From contig CM019220.1 of assembly GCA_009741485.1 (NCBI GenBank), forward strand, positions 24,022,646-24,086,645: a DNA stretch of 64,000 nt. Direction: 5' to 3'. The translations under genes were made by a program, and so were the position numbers. The DNA comes from Malurus cyaneus samueli (lineage: Eukaryota > Chordata > Aves > Passeriformes > Maluridae). The notes under the pieces were generated by a model, which was given only the letters and a program-made list of their open reading frames with translations, was not told where the DNA came from and did no database searches. Numbering within the stretch: position 1 is the stretch's first letter; each line of letters starts with the position of its first letter. This document shows positions 22,441 to 32,990 of this stretch, in pieces.

Positions 22441-22868
22441 CTTCTGCTCCCTCTTCCAGGTGTTCCAAAGAAGGGTTTCCTGCTGTGGCTCGAACAGAAG
22501 GAAGGGGGAGTGAACACCAAGACTTTGGTAAAAGTCGTGTCATATGTAGTTCTCCCAGGTTCGTGGGAAGCAATTAAGCCAATTAATTTATTGGTAAATT
22601 ATCTGATGATGAAGTACAAAATAACTGCAATGAAATGCTGACGTTCACATTAATACCGAATTAGTTACTATATTATGACTGTTCTTACAATGAATGCCCA
22701 GTAATTTAATAGTAATGGCACATTTAAATAATTCAGCTGATAATTCTCCAGATCACTTCCATATATAAATGAGGGTGACAACTTCTCCTCTCAGCTCTGC
22801 TGCTGCTGGATTGCCTCCCACCTCCACAGCAGCAGGAAAAGTCCCCCATTCTTTGCTGTCCCTCAAAA
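22441..22868. other. Intergenic DNA between a CR1 and a minisatellite
   Basis: No gene seen. About 22565-22745 is AT-rich and non-repetitive with several TAAT cores and could be noncoding conserved sequence, but nothing proves it. Confidence 0.4.
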
Positions 22869-23372
22869 CTCACCTTGGGCTGGGTGGAGGAGGCAGAATT
22901 TTCCTTTTCCATCACATTTTGGGAATGCTGGAAAGCTGCATGCATTTGTGCTGGGCTTAGCAAAGCCACAATCTCCTTTTCACCTCTTTCCATGAAAAGT
23001 TTCTGGGTGGAGTAGGCAAGATTTTCCTCCTCATCCATCAGATTTTGGGAATGCTGTGGCTGGAAAGCAGAGTGCAGCTGTGCTGGGCTTAGCAAAGCCT
23101 CAATATCCTTTTTTACCACTTTCCATGGAAATTCGCTTGGTGGAGGAGGCAGAATTTTCCTTTTCCATCAGATTTTGGGAATGCTGCAAGGCAGAGCGCA
23201 GTTTTGCTGGGTTTAGCAAAGTCACAATCTTTTTTTTTTCACTCTTTTCATGAAAAATTTCTGGGTGGAAGAGGCAGGATTTTCCTTTTCCATCAGATTT
23301 TGGGAATGCTGGAAAGCAGCTTTACTGGGTTTAGCAAAGCCACAATCTTCTTTTTTATTTTTCCATGGGTGG
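22869..23372. repeat. Minisatellite, ~125-130 bp unit, about 4 copies
   Basis: Units begin near 22879, 23006, 23140 and 23264 with GGTGGAGGAGGCAGAATTTT or a close variant, followed by CCATCAGATTTTGGGAATGCTG and AGCAAAGCCACAATCTCC. Units differ by small indels. The minus-strand open frame across two and a half units repeats LLSPAQ and QHSQN motifs only because of the tandem structure. Confidence 0.9.
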
Positions 23373-23652
23373 AGATGCTGAAGGAGCATCCTAGAGGTGT
23401 TTCCACCCAGTGGGAAAGGTTGGAGATCCACAGGGCCACTCCATGGATTAATTCATTCCCCTGACACTGAAATTACTCCGTGTGTTGGCCCTGCTCGATG
23501 CATTTTTTCACTCATTTTTCAAGGAGCTGAAAAATTGAATAATTACAAACAGCACTAAAATTGCTGTTTGTGCTTCCCTCCCCATCCCCACGAGAGGATT
23601 CTCCTGAGGAGAGCTGGCAGCCCCTGGGGCAGAACTTTTCTGCTTTATGGGA

Positions 23653-23760
23653 TGGTTTGGGTTGGAAGGGACCTTAAAGCTCATCCCATTCCACCCCTGC
23701 CGTGGGCAGGGACAATTCCCACTATCCCAGGGTGCTCCAAACCCTGTCTAACTTGGCCAC
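23653..23760 (-). mobile_element. CR1 LINE 3'-end fragment
   Basis: GGTTTGGGTTGGAAGGGACC, then TTAAAGCTCATCCCATTCCA and GGGCAGGGACAATTCCCACT is the reverse complement of the classic avian CR1 3' tail. Confidence 0.95.
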
Positions 23761-25626
23761 TTCACCACCACTTTGTCACCCCCACTTTGTCCCCTCCTGC
23801 ACCCACAGAGCTGTTTGTAGCTAAACCAGCCCCTTGCAGGATCAATCCCCCACTGTTTTCCCCGATAAACCGGTGAACAGTGCACAAACCCCGCAGGTTT
23901 TCCCCTGGTGAAATGCTCCAGATTTTTTTCTCTTCCTGCACGAGATGGATGCTGCCAGTCAGCTGCCTGGTGCTTTGCTATCGAGATTGCACTGAAGCTG
24001 CTGAAATATGAGTTAATGGCTTTGCTTACATCCTCCTGAAATGTGCTCCTTCCATCACATCCCGCTGGCTGTCAAACCTGTTGTGGGGAGGAGGGATCCG
24101 CTGTCGGCAAGATTGAGGGCAGAATTATCCAAATTAGTTTCCTGGTGGATGAGAACAGGGATGAGGTTTTTCCACACAGATCCCTTTGGAGAGCTTGGTT
24201 TTTCTCCCCAGGGGTGAAATGAAAAGGATCATTTTGGATAAAATTGGGGCGTGGTGCTGGATTTGGGGACTCAGCAGCCTGGGAAGGAAAGGTAAAGTTT
24301 GTAGCTGCACTGTGGTGATGGATTGAAGCCAGGCAGCTCGTGGGGTTTCTCGTGTGGGATCTGTGGGGATTCCAGCAGCTGGGAGAGCTGGGCAGGGACT
24401 GGTGTCCACCAGGAATGTCCTGAGGGGCTGCTCAGGGACATGTGACAAACATTTCCTCTCTTGGACCTCCTTGGCAGGGCTGGAGGCACAGCCTCGAGGG
24501 TGGAAGGGAGAAATCACGGGGAGCCCTGTGCCAGGCAGCAAAATGCAGCCAGCGAGGGCCACAAAAATCCCAAATTTTGGGGTGGCTCTATCCTTTGTGC
24601 TGGGATAGCCCCCAGGAGAAAATTCCTTGTATTAACCAGACCCATCCAGCTCCCCACACTGTGTACAAGGATTTTATTAATTCCTCTGCAGGAACCCTCC
24701 CAGAGCTTTTTTTCCAGGACATTCCTGCTCCCAGGAGGGTTTCTTTCCATTTGGATCCTCTCAGGAGCAGGAGGGGTTCAACACCATCCCCTTCCCAGCA
24801 GCTTCCTCCAGCAGTGCCTCCCAGCCCATTGATACAGGCACAGAGAGATCCCTCGACCTCCTGGTATTCCCAGTTGTTCCCAATTACCTGTTGTCAAATC
24901 CACGCAGGAATTCTGTGATTAGAGGGAAAACCTGGTGTTGGTGGCTCTCATTTATATAAGAACATGATCCTGTGCCTGACATGAGGGTGGTGCTGGCTCC
25001 ATCAGCATCCTGTAGGATATCCCAAAGCTTTGGGGTTTTCTGAGCACTGTTTATAAATTCTTTTCCCCCCAAATTCCTGATCAGGTGCACTAAGCAACAA
25101 ATGCATTGCTATTTGTGCAAGCAAGCTAGTAAGTCATTATTTTTTTAATGATAAAATAGATTAAAAATAGATTTTGGTGGATGTCCACCCAAATTAGCAT
25201 CTGGCTGCTTTGCTTTTTTTTTTTCCTGTAAAACCCAAATATGTGAATTTTTCTGTGCTAAGGCCTCAGAAGGGGCAAGTGCTGAGTAAATATTCAGCTT
25301 GTGGCAGATCCTAATCCACACCAATTAAAAATCAGTCTTTCCAGCTGTAATGGTTTTATTGAGCACTGCCAGGCTTTGGCCCCACAGATACATAAAGCAG
25401 TTAGTTTTATAAAGCATATAAGGGTATTAAAGTAATGAAAGGCATTAAAGTGGCATCAATTTTTAAGGAGAGTTACCTGCTGAAATAAATGAGCACGGCC
25501 TAAAAGTTGATGGCATGTTACAGGCCTGAGTAATGAACCCTTCTGCCCCCTAAAATCTCCTGGAATAAATAATCCTTGAGCAAGTCAGCGCTCGTTAACT
25601 CTTTATCCTCTGAGAGCTACATCTAA
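23761..25626. other. DNA downstream of IQCA1
   Basis: No gene seen. The part 25320-25600 is repeat-free, with several TTAAAGTAATGAAAGG-like words, and may be conserved noncoding sequence. No ASB18-like ankyrin exon was recognised on either strand. Confidence 0.5.
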
Positions 25627-25632
25627 TTTATT
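25627..25632 (-). terminator. IQCA1: Probable IQCA1 polyadenylation signal
   Basis: AATAAA on the minus strand 140 bp beyond the IQCA1 stop codon; it is the first canonical signal after the stop. Confidence 0.65.
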
Positions 25633-25771
25633 TTTAAAACTTTTAAAAAATTCATTCAGAGAGGAATTCTCTTTTCTGGAACACCTGTAATTTGAGGAGA
25701 ATTAATCTGCCATGCTTTCCCAGCGAAGAAGAGTCGCCACTGGTGTCACCAGGTGAAAAATCCTCAGGAAG
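25633..25771 (-). other. IQCA1: IQCA1 3' UTR (predicted)
   Basis: Sequence between the TAA stop and the first AATAAA on the minus strand. A short UTR is assumed, not proved. Confidence 0.5.
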
Positions 25772-25867
25772 TTACTTTTTTCCTTTCTTGGGTTTTTCTT
25801 TTTCATCTTCATTTGGCTCCAGAGCTGCAAGCCATGCTCTCCCCAGCGGGGTCTTGGTGTACCAGGA
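25772..25867 (-). CDS. IQCA1: IQCA1 last coding exon
   Basis: Acceptor TCCCCAG|TCC at 25868, phase 0. It encodes SWYTKTPLGRAW, an acidic stretch (EPNEDEKEK), then PKKGKK and a TAA stop; 31 residues. The WY-KTPLG core is the conserved C-terminal signature after the AAA domain, and a charged Lys-rich end is typical of this protein. It joins the FQ codon of the preceding exon without a frame change. Confidence 0.93.
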   Translation of the reverse strand, partial: SWYTKTPLGRAWLAALEPNEDEKEKPKKGKK

Positions 25868-26019
25868 CTGGGGAATCAAAAAGAATTTGTGTTTTAATAA
25901 AATTATTAAAAAAAAAAAAAAAGGCAAGGCAGACCACTTAAACATTTTACTACTATGATGGAGCATTCTTTAAAAAACTCAAATCTCTTAAAAATTCAAG
26001 AAGCCTTTTCCACCTCATT

Positions 26020-26235
26020 CATCCCAAATGCATCCTGTAAAATCTGCCTTTTCCACCTGATCCACCCCAAATGCATCCCATAAAATTTGCCTTTTCCACC
26101 TGATCCATCCACCAATTGACAAAAGCCCCAGTGATAAAAACCCCATTGATAAAACCCCCACTGATAAAAACCCCATTGATAAAACCCCCACTGATAAAAA
26201 CTCCACTGATCTAAACCCCACTGATCTAAACCCCT
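26020..26235. repeat. Two adjoining short tandem repeats
   Basis: 26027-26110 holds two copies of a unit around CCCAAATGCATCC, AAAATYTGCCTTTTCCACCTG (about 55 bp). 26120-26235 is an array of about seven 15-16-bp units of the type TGATAAAAACCCCAT, with TGATCTAAACCCCAC at the end. Confidence 0.9.
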
Positions 26236-26879
26236 GATCTTTCAGCCTCCTTAGTCCCAGGCTGAGCCATTCCTCAGCTGTTTTGGTGCTCCTGGCCCTT
26301 GCCATGATCGGGGTGAGGTGGTGGTTGTGGGTTTTGGCTCCTGCAGGAATTCTCTTCCCTGTCAGCAGCTGTGGGAAGCCACAAGATATCTCCTGGGTGA
26401 GCCACCACGAGGCCACAGGGGTTGGAATTTCCCCTCAGTTTTGTGTCCTGTGTGTAGCACCTTCCAGAGCTTAATTAACCAGACTTAATCAAGTGGGACG
26501 TGGAGAGAGCAGGAAAACCTTGCCAAGAATTTTCTGTTTGGTGGGGTGAGCATTTCTTTGCCAACTCTGGGGCACTGGCAAAGGTGTTTTGGCAGGAGAA
26601 GCCAAAAAACTCGGGATGTCTCTTCCTGCTCTCTTCCCAATTCTTTGGGAAATATTTCAGTGCACAAAATTTACTTTTGGAGTCTTTAATTGGTGTAACT
26701 CTTAGATGAGATGAATGAAGGCAACTCCTCAGACTGATTTATTTTATGAAAATAAATTTCCACCTGAACTGGGGATGGAAGTCACTGGCAGCAGGTGACT
26801 GATCAGAGTTAAAATATTTGGGTTTTGGAGGAATGATGTGCCCAGGCTTTGGAATGGGTGTTCCCATGTGTTTCTGTGG

Positions 26880-27034
26880 CTGCCCCATCCCTGCAAGAGC
26901 TCAAGGCCAGGCTGAACAAGGCTTGAGCAGCCTGGGATCATGGAAGATTTCTGGAAGCCACCTGCCCACAAAATGGGGTGGAAAAAAGATGAAATTTAAG
27001 GTCCTTTCCAAGCCAAACCATTCCATGATTTTGG
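26880..27034 (+). mobile_element. CR1 LINE 3'-end fragment
   Basis: Sense-orientation CR1 tail: GCTCAAGGCCAGGCTGAACA, GAGCAGCCTGGGATCATGGA, then AAGGTCCTTTCCAAGCCAAA and CCATTCCATGATTTTGG. It sits inside the last IQCA1 intron, opposite to the gene. Confidence 0.92.
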
Positions 27035-28615
27035 ACCAGTCACTACCAGGCAGAACTAGTGGGGTTAGCTGGCTCTGTCTCTCTGAAATCCTTTCTGTGC
27101 AAGGATTTGTATCAACCACCCTGGTGCGCTAATTTATGATTCATAAAAAAAAAAAAAAAAACCCAAAAAAAAACCCCGTGGCTGTGTAATTGGAGCAGAA
27201 ACTTGAGTAAATGGAAGGGAGAAATCACATTGTCACAAATTCTGCATTATTTATATTCATTTTGGAACACTGGCAGAATATAAATGTCAGCCTGGGAGAT
27301 TCATGCTTTTGGGGAAGAAAAATCAAAGATTCATCACTGGGCTAATCTTGGCTTTGAACGTTTGAGCTGTCCTGCTTCTACCAGGGACAAAGCAAAGGAA
27401 AGGGCCAAAAATGTCAATTATTAAAAGTTTGGAAAGAGGGGCTTCTGTGAAAGGAGAGAGGAGGATTCTGGAGTTAATTAATGCATGAGGCCATTTTGAC
27501 AATGCAACGTCACAGGTGCTGTGGTGAGGCTCTGTGACATTTAAGAAAAACAAAATTGTGACAGATCAAAGGAAATGCTTTCTTAAAGGCTGTAATTAAC
27601 GGAAGGAGATGATTGCTGTGGGATACTGAGGACAGGATCATCTGCTGAAGCCTGCACACTCTGTACTGAACAAAATGGCACATTTAGGGTAACCGGGATA
27701 ATATTTTCAAGTTAAACTCCTCAAGTGAAATACTTGCTCTCATATTTCAGTGTACAAACAGATTAAAACTTGGAGCTGGGAATGATGGAGTATTTTTTTT
27801 CCCTTTTGCTGTTACACTGAACCATTAGCCTTTCCCTGAGGAGAGATATTGGTTTAGTTAGAACACATGAGGAAAATAAAAAAATGAGTAATTTTCCAAA
27901 TATCACAAATGCTGCCAAGTGGCTCTGAATGGAAATTGGGAAGTGCTCAGCAGAGCTGGGAGAAATAGGAACGATCACCAGGTCAGCAGTGGGAGAAACT
28001 TTGGAGGAAGTTGTGAAAATCTGTGAGAATCTGGGGGGTTTGAGGAGAAGGACAAGGAAACCTTTCCACTGGGAAAAGTGGAGGGGTCATAAGGAGTTTT
28101 GGGGGGTTTGGGATGGAGACAGCTCTTTTGGGGTCTCTGGGCTGCAGTTCCCCTCAAAACCTCTCAGTTTTACCCCGAGGGCAGGGAGAGAAGAGGGATG
28201 GAGCTTGAGGCAGAAGCTCATTTATTTTAATGCCTGAAATGAAAATTTTAAGGAAATCCATGTTTGAGATTATTTAAGAGAAGGGCTTAAATCTTGATCC
28301 TGATGTGGAACATCTCATAAACCCTGCATACCCAGGATTTTTGGGCATGGATGACACAGCCAGGTTTGCTGAACACCTCAGCTCTGGAAGGAAAAGGGTC
28401 AGAGCATGGAATTAGTGTGCCCAACACGAGCTGGGTGCCAGCAGCAGGTTCACCAGAGCACTCTGCTAAAATTAGGACAGGTTTGGCACATTCCCAAATA
28501 GGGAAGATTGATTTTGGTGCTGTTGGGCCCTAAATCACCATTCCACGAGCAGTTCTGTACATCAGGCACGGCTGGACATGGCAGGGAATGGTCAAAGATT
28601 GACTCTGGGAGTCAC

Positions 28616-28854
28616 CTGAAAAGTTTCTTCCTCCTCTCTGTACACCGGGTCGTGCCTGGCCAGGCAAGTGAGGAACTCAGTGGTCCTCAGTGGCTTCCTG
28701 GGCATCTGCAGCAGCCTCAGCTCGGTCAGGACGGTCTGCACGGCGTCCACCATGTGGCCTGGGGTGAAGCCATCTGACACCTGGGCCAGCCCATTGATGT
28801 CCACCAGCTTGGTCAGGGTTCCACCCCTCTGCAGGATGAGGCGCCTCCACAGCA
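28616..28854 (-). CDS. IQCA1: IQCA1 exon: C-terminal AAA lid region
   Basis: 239 bp, acceptor GCTCAG|TG, donor TTTCAG|GTGACT. Encodes VLWRRLILQRGG, VDINGLAQVSDGFTPGHM and a helix VDAVQTVLTELRLLQ, then RKPLRTTEFLTCLARHDPVY and REEEETFQ. DGFTPGH corresponds to the sensor-2/GY-x-G-x-D-I region of AAA proteins, here with Pro-Gly-His as in other IQCA1 proteins. Entry phase needs one G from the previous exon and exit is phase 0, both satisfied by the neighbours. Confidence 0.96.
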
Positions 28855-28927
28855 CTGAGCAGCACATGGGAAACACAGCCAGGAAAAGCAGGAGAAATGT
28901 TACTACTACTACTACTACTACTACTAC

Positions 28928-29003
<76 letters not shown>

Positions 29004-30061
29004 AAGAAGAAGAAGAAGAAGAAGAAGAAGAAGAAGAAGAAGAATTTTATCTCTCAGCAATCTATCAGAGCTGTATCCTAACAGGAATCATATGTTCCCT
29101 CATTTGGTGACCATTTCCCATCTGCACCAGGAAAATTATGGAACATGGGAGAGATGTACAATGTGCCCGGCGGCCAAAATCTGCCTTGGGCTTCCCCAAA
29201 TGTGCATCACCTCGGTGCCTTGGCTGCTTCTGAGGGATGCAGGATGAAAATGGAGTTCACAATGTGTTTGTAGGGTTTTATAAGAAAGTGACAGTGCAGA
29301 CAGTGAAAAAAGTACCTGTGTGACAAAGCCCCTGAGCCAAATGTCCTTTATTGTTGTTTATTGCAGACTCAGGGTGCTAAAAATCTCAAAACATTGGAAT
29401 TTGGCACATTTTTATCTCATTAGACCAATATACATGGCTAGAAAAAAAACCCCACTGTTTCCCCTACAAGCTTTGAGTCTCAGTACATGGAATACTCAGT
29501 GAATTTGTCAGAATTTGGGAGGGCCTGTCTAACACTGTTAAACATTTGATAGACCAGACACGCAAAAAATCTACGATTTCTCTCATGAACTGTAAGCACA
29601 AAAAGTGGAATTTGGCAGTGAGAAAATTTAGTCCTGGTTTAGACATGGTTTGGTTTTGGAGAGGCCCAGAAGTTGTGTTGTTTAGAGTATGAGACTGGAA
29701 ATTCAGACTTGCAAATGGGAAATGCAGTCTGAAACCAGAAATTCAAAATCGCTGCATAAAAATTTAAAAGCTTAAAGCAGAAAATGTGGGCTGAAAGAGG
29801 ATCTTGTGCTTCAGACAGGGGGAAAGAAAAACCAGCTCAGGCTGAACTTGGTGCACACTAAATTAATGAAAAAAATGTTTATCACTGCTGAACAGTATTT
29901 TAAACTTTTCTCCCAACTTCCACTTTTATTATTTCACCTTTGGGGTATCCTGTATTGATTCAACCTAAATCTCCAGGACTTGAGACACACCAAGGGCACA
30001 ACTTCGAGTCAGCTCTGAGGGAAACCAGATGACAAACACGGATTTCAAACCAAATACTTGC
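28855..30061 (-). other. IQCA1: IQCA1 intron with GC donor
   Basis: About 1.2 kb. The donor reads ATGTG|GCAAGT (GC at 30061-30060) and the acceptor is GCTCAG. It holds a compound trinucleotide array at 28901-29044, only 46 bp from the acceptor. Otherwise no recognisable element. Confidence 0.8.
28901..29044. repeat. Compound trinucleotide microsatellite (TAC)n(TAT)n(AAG)n
   Basis: About 29 bp of TAC, 45 bp of TAT/ATT and 70 bp of AAG, uninterrupted. On the transcribed (minus) strand it is CTT, then AAT, then GTA repeats running toward the splice acceptor. Poly-Leu, poly-Asn, poly-Ser and poly-Arg open frames over it are artefacts. Confidence 0.98.
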
Positions 30062-30242
30062 CACATCTGGTCAGGTAGTCGGGCTTGGGGATGAGAATGA
30101 TTTTCTGGTAAACTTTGCAGAAAGGGCCGATGTTGGCATCAAAGGGCCTGGAGCTGGTGCCCACCAGCAGCATCCTGTCCCTGGCTTTCATGGCCCGCAG
30201 GAGGGCGGGCAGGAGCTTTGTCAGGCGTTTGCAGATCACCTG
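30062..30242 (-). CDS. IQCA1: IQCA1 exon: sensor-1 region of AAA domain
   Basis: Encodes [38 protein letters not shown] and [33 protein letters not shown] is the sensor-1 strand (VLLVGTTxRP in relatives), and IPKPDY is the conserved loop after it. The acceptor reads GTGCAGCAG|GTG, so the exon may start at 30242 or three bases later. The exon ends AGATGTG before a GC donor, giving phase 1 and a G|TG valine codon with the next exon, as in relatives (RFVLW there, RCVLW here). Confidence 0.94.
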
Positions 30243-31907
30243 CTGCACGGGGGGAAGGCAGGAGGGAAGATTTGTTAATGAGGTGGAGCTGTCCTCACTG
30301 TCTGCAATGGGATTTTGGGGGGTTTGGGGTGGTCTGGTTGTATTTGGTACAAGCAGATGAGATATCAACCTGAGTAGGAAGATTGTGTTTCTTCAAAATC
30401 AGGTAAAAACTTAATTTCTGCTCATGTTTTTGGGGGTTTGTGCCTCTGCCTTTCGCTGGTTGAGTTATTCAAAGGCAGGGAGGAAATGACTCCTTCAAAG
30501 AAGGAAATCCTTATTTCCAGCTCAAGGGGAAACATTGCAGGGACCTGATGAGCCTCCACAGGTGGAAAATTGTGATCTGGTTTGGACCCCTCCCAGCTCT
30601 TGGAGGTTGTGATTTTCTGACTCCTAAGTGTCAAAAATACACCCCTTATTTTTTTTTTTAATTTTTCTTTTGTGATTTCCAGCTTGTTGACGCTCTGAGA
30701 ACAAAGGGTTCTGGGAGCTTGGGGTCCATTTCTTTGCCATAATTCACCTCTTGACTTTATAACAGGTTTTTAACTAATACAGAAATTAAACTAATCGTTT
30801 ACTACTAGTAGTTACTACCACTAAGTTTAACTAATACAGAACAGGTGAGTATTAAGCATTACCAGTTATTGGAGAACTATATTTGATAAAGTTCAAGTGA
30901 ATATCAGCTGGAGAAACCTAAACCAGATTTCTGTGGTGCCACTATGTTAATCAATAATCTTTCCCACAAGTTTTGGGGTAGAGTAGCACATTTTAAAATC
31001 CTAAATAATCCTGTCCTAACACCATACATTTGGTGGATCTTTCTTTTTCTTCTCATGGTCGTGCCATGTGTTTTTCCAAGTGTGCTTATTAGTTGTGCTA
31101 ATGAATTGAGCAGGTTTTAGCCTCCCAATCTTAATTTTAATCCCCATCTGCACTTTCTGTCAAGATTTGAGCCGAAGAGAAAGGTTCCCTTTGGTTTTGG
31201 GGACCATTTAGGGCACCAATCACTGCACACCCAGCTTGGCAGAAGGAACAGCCCCATTCGAGGTTTTCTAAAATACAGACTTGTCACCACCCCACAGACA
31301 AACTTAAAAAAAATTTCATTATTCACAGAGCTCTAACAGCAAAATATTTTGCAGGGAACAGGATTGGGGGTGAATTCCCTACTGTGGTGTTGTCGCTGTC
31401 ACATTGGGCAGAGTTTTAATTTTTTTTCCAATGGGGAGAGGAAGGAATGGGAGCAGCGGCATCAGGACTCTTGGGAGCACAGAGAAAATAATCTGTAATT
31501 GTAACTATTTTGTTTCTGTGGTGCAAGTTTATCCTTGTTACTTCATTGTTCACTTTGGCTCCATCCAATTTCTCAAATTAATAGAGCCGAACAATTTAAG
31601 CTCATCTCAACTTTAAGCTCCTCTATTTCAAAATTCTCCATTATTCCCTTTTGCTTTCTGGTACACTGATGAGCGGTGACTGGGCTATTTTTAAATAAAG
31701 CAAGGATATGTGCAGGAGAGAAATGTGACCTCTTGGGGGCTCTTAAGAAGTCACAAGACTCTCTTAAAAGCAAAAAAAAAAATAAAATTTAGTGAGACGA
31801 GCTATTATCAAGCAAGCTTCGGCAGGTCTGGTCGTGTACACTTGTTCTTTGTGTGGGATGCAGTGAAACAGGAGAAATTACCTGCCCTGGAATAAAGGAG
31901 GACTCAC
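30243..31907 (-). other. IQCA1: IQCA1 intron
   Basis: 1.66-kb GT-AG intron (donor GAG|GTGAGT, acceptor GTGCAG or CAGCAG). No transposon or gene is recognised; it contains a T-run near 30650 and AT-rich stretches. Confidence 0.85.
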
Positions 31908-31994
31908 CTCTTCTTCTCCCTTCGCAGTCCCTTTGGCATACATCCTCTCTGCATCTCCAACCCACACCACCGAAGGCTGCAATTCCTTGCCCAC
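31908..31994 (-). CDS. IQCA1: IQCA1 exon: Walker B-like region
   Basis: 87 bp, phase 0 at both ends; acceptor CTCCTAG|GTGGGC, donor GAAGAG|GTGAGT. Encodes VGKELQPSVVWVGDAERMYA, KGTAKGEEE. PSVVWVGDAE is the Walker B-like strand; the classical DE pair is replaced by D-A-E, comparable to GDTE in mammalian IQCA1, so ATP hydrolysis may be weak or absent (inference). Confidence 0.95.
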
Positions 31995-32606
31995 CTAGGA
32001 GAAAACAGTGGGGGAGAAAGCAGGGAGGTGATTAAAGCAGCTGCAGTGTCATCCCTGGGAGCTGGCACTGTGCTTTTAATCCGGATTTCAGCAGCTCAAT
32101 TAGGTTTATTCTTTACCCACAGGAATGTTCAGCACCGCTCAGCATCTTTGGCAGATCCAACTCTTTCTAGTCGGGAACGAAGCATTAAGAGCCCGCCCCA
32201 AATCAAATCATTTTGTCTGAGTATCTTTAATTTCTCAGTGTGAATTTGGTTGCATTCGTGCAGAAGGAAGCCTGGATTTGGTGTTCAATGGAAAATTGTA
32301 GCCCAAGAGCAGCTTTAGGCTGATTCTGGGGTCCCTCCTTGGTTTTCTGGATGGGGAGACTGTTGCATCAGAGGGGAGGGCACTCATCTTTCAGCAAAAC
32401 ACTTCTGGTTGGAACCCTGGCATTTAATTCTCAGTGAGCCCTGGAGTAAACACGGAATTAAATCTGAAGGAGGAAGGGGGGTGTCCACAAATGGCTTTTC
32501 CTGCTCCGAAGTCGGAGGCACGATACCTCCGGTTCACAGCAGGATGGCAGCAATGCTACAGGCTTTCCCCACCTCCTGCGCTCTCCTCCATCGCTGTAGA
32601 AGCGCC

Positions 32607-32691
32607 AGAAGTGGGGACATTCCAGAAGTGGGGACATTCCAGAGGTGGGGACATTCCAGAGGTGGGGACATTCCAGAGCGGGAGACGTTCC
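32607..32691 (+). repeat. 17-bp tandem repeat, five units
   Basis: Five head-to-tail units of AGARGTGGGGACATTCC; the fifth is altered to AGAGCGGGAGACGTTCC. Four units contain GGGACATTCC, which fits the kappaB consensus GGGRNNYYCC. Confidence 0.97.
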
Positions 32692-32787
32692 GCTGCCCAA
32701 TTTTCATCACTCTCCAGCGGCTCTCAGAGTTTGCTCAGTGACGAAAGTGATGGCTCGAGGAGTCAACGGGAATGAGAGAGAGAGACA

Positions 32788-32911
32788 GCATCCTTCTACC
32801 TTTCCTTTCCCAGGAAAGGAAAGGGAAAGGAAAGGAAAGGAAAGGAAAGGAAAGGAAAGGAAAGGAAAGGAAAGGAAAGGAAAGGAAAGGAAAGGAAAGG
32901 TAGAAGGATGC
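32788..32911. repeat. GGAAA array inside a perfect 23-bp inverted repeat
   Basis: Left arm 32788-32810 (GCATCCTTCTACC plus a pyrimidine tail) and right arm 32889-32911 are exact reverse complements. Between and overlapping lies an array of about 16 GGAAA units (32813-32900). The structure can fold into a long hairpin. Open frames with KERKG or SFPFL repeats across it are artefacts. Confidence 0.97.
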
Positions 32912-32917
32912 CGTCTT

Positions 32918-32990
32918 CCCTGGGACAATGGAAGGTGGGTGGAATTGGTTCATCTTTCAGATCCCTTCCAACCCAAACCATTCCCTGATT
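32918..32990 (+). mobile_element. CR1 LINE 3' tail
   Basis: CCTGGGACAATGGAAGG, then ATCCCTTCCAACCCAAACCA, TTCCCTGATTTT is the sense CR1 tail. It starts directly next to the GGAAA inverted-repeat structure. Confidence 0.85.

Larger units (their letters stand above)
25868..28615 (-). other. IQCA1: IQCA1 last intron
   Basis: 2.7-kb GT-AG intron. It contains an A-run near 25908-25922 close to the acceptor (minus-strand T-tract), two tandem repeats at 26020-26235, a CR1 fragment at 26880-27034 and an A-rich run at 27145-27174. No other gene seen. Confidence 0.85.

Noticed and set aside
22733..23119. Minus-strand repetitive open frame (LLSPAQ / QHSQN)
   Set aside because: Explained by the minisatellite units; no homology or splice sites.
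28677..29060. Open frames encoding poly-Leu, poly-Asn and poly-Ser or poly-Arg
   Set aside because: They are translations of the trinucleotide array, with an IQCA1 exon in the wrong frame attached.
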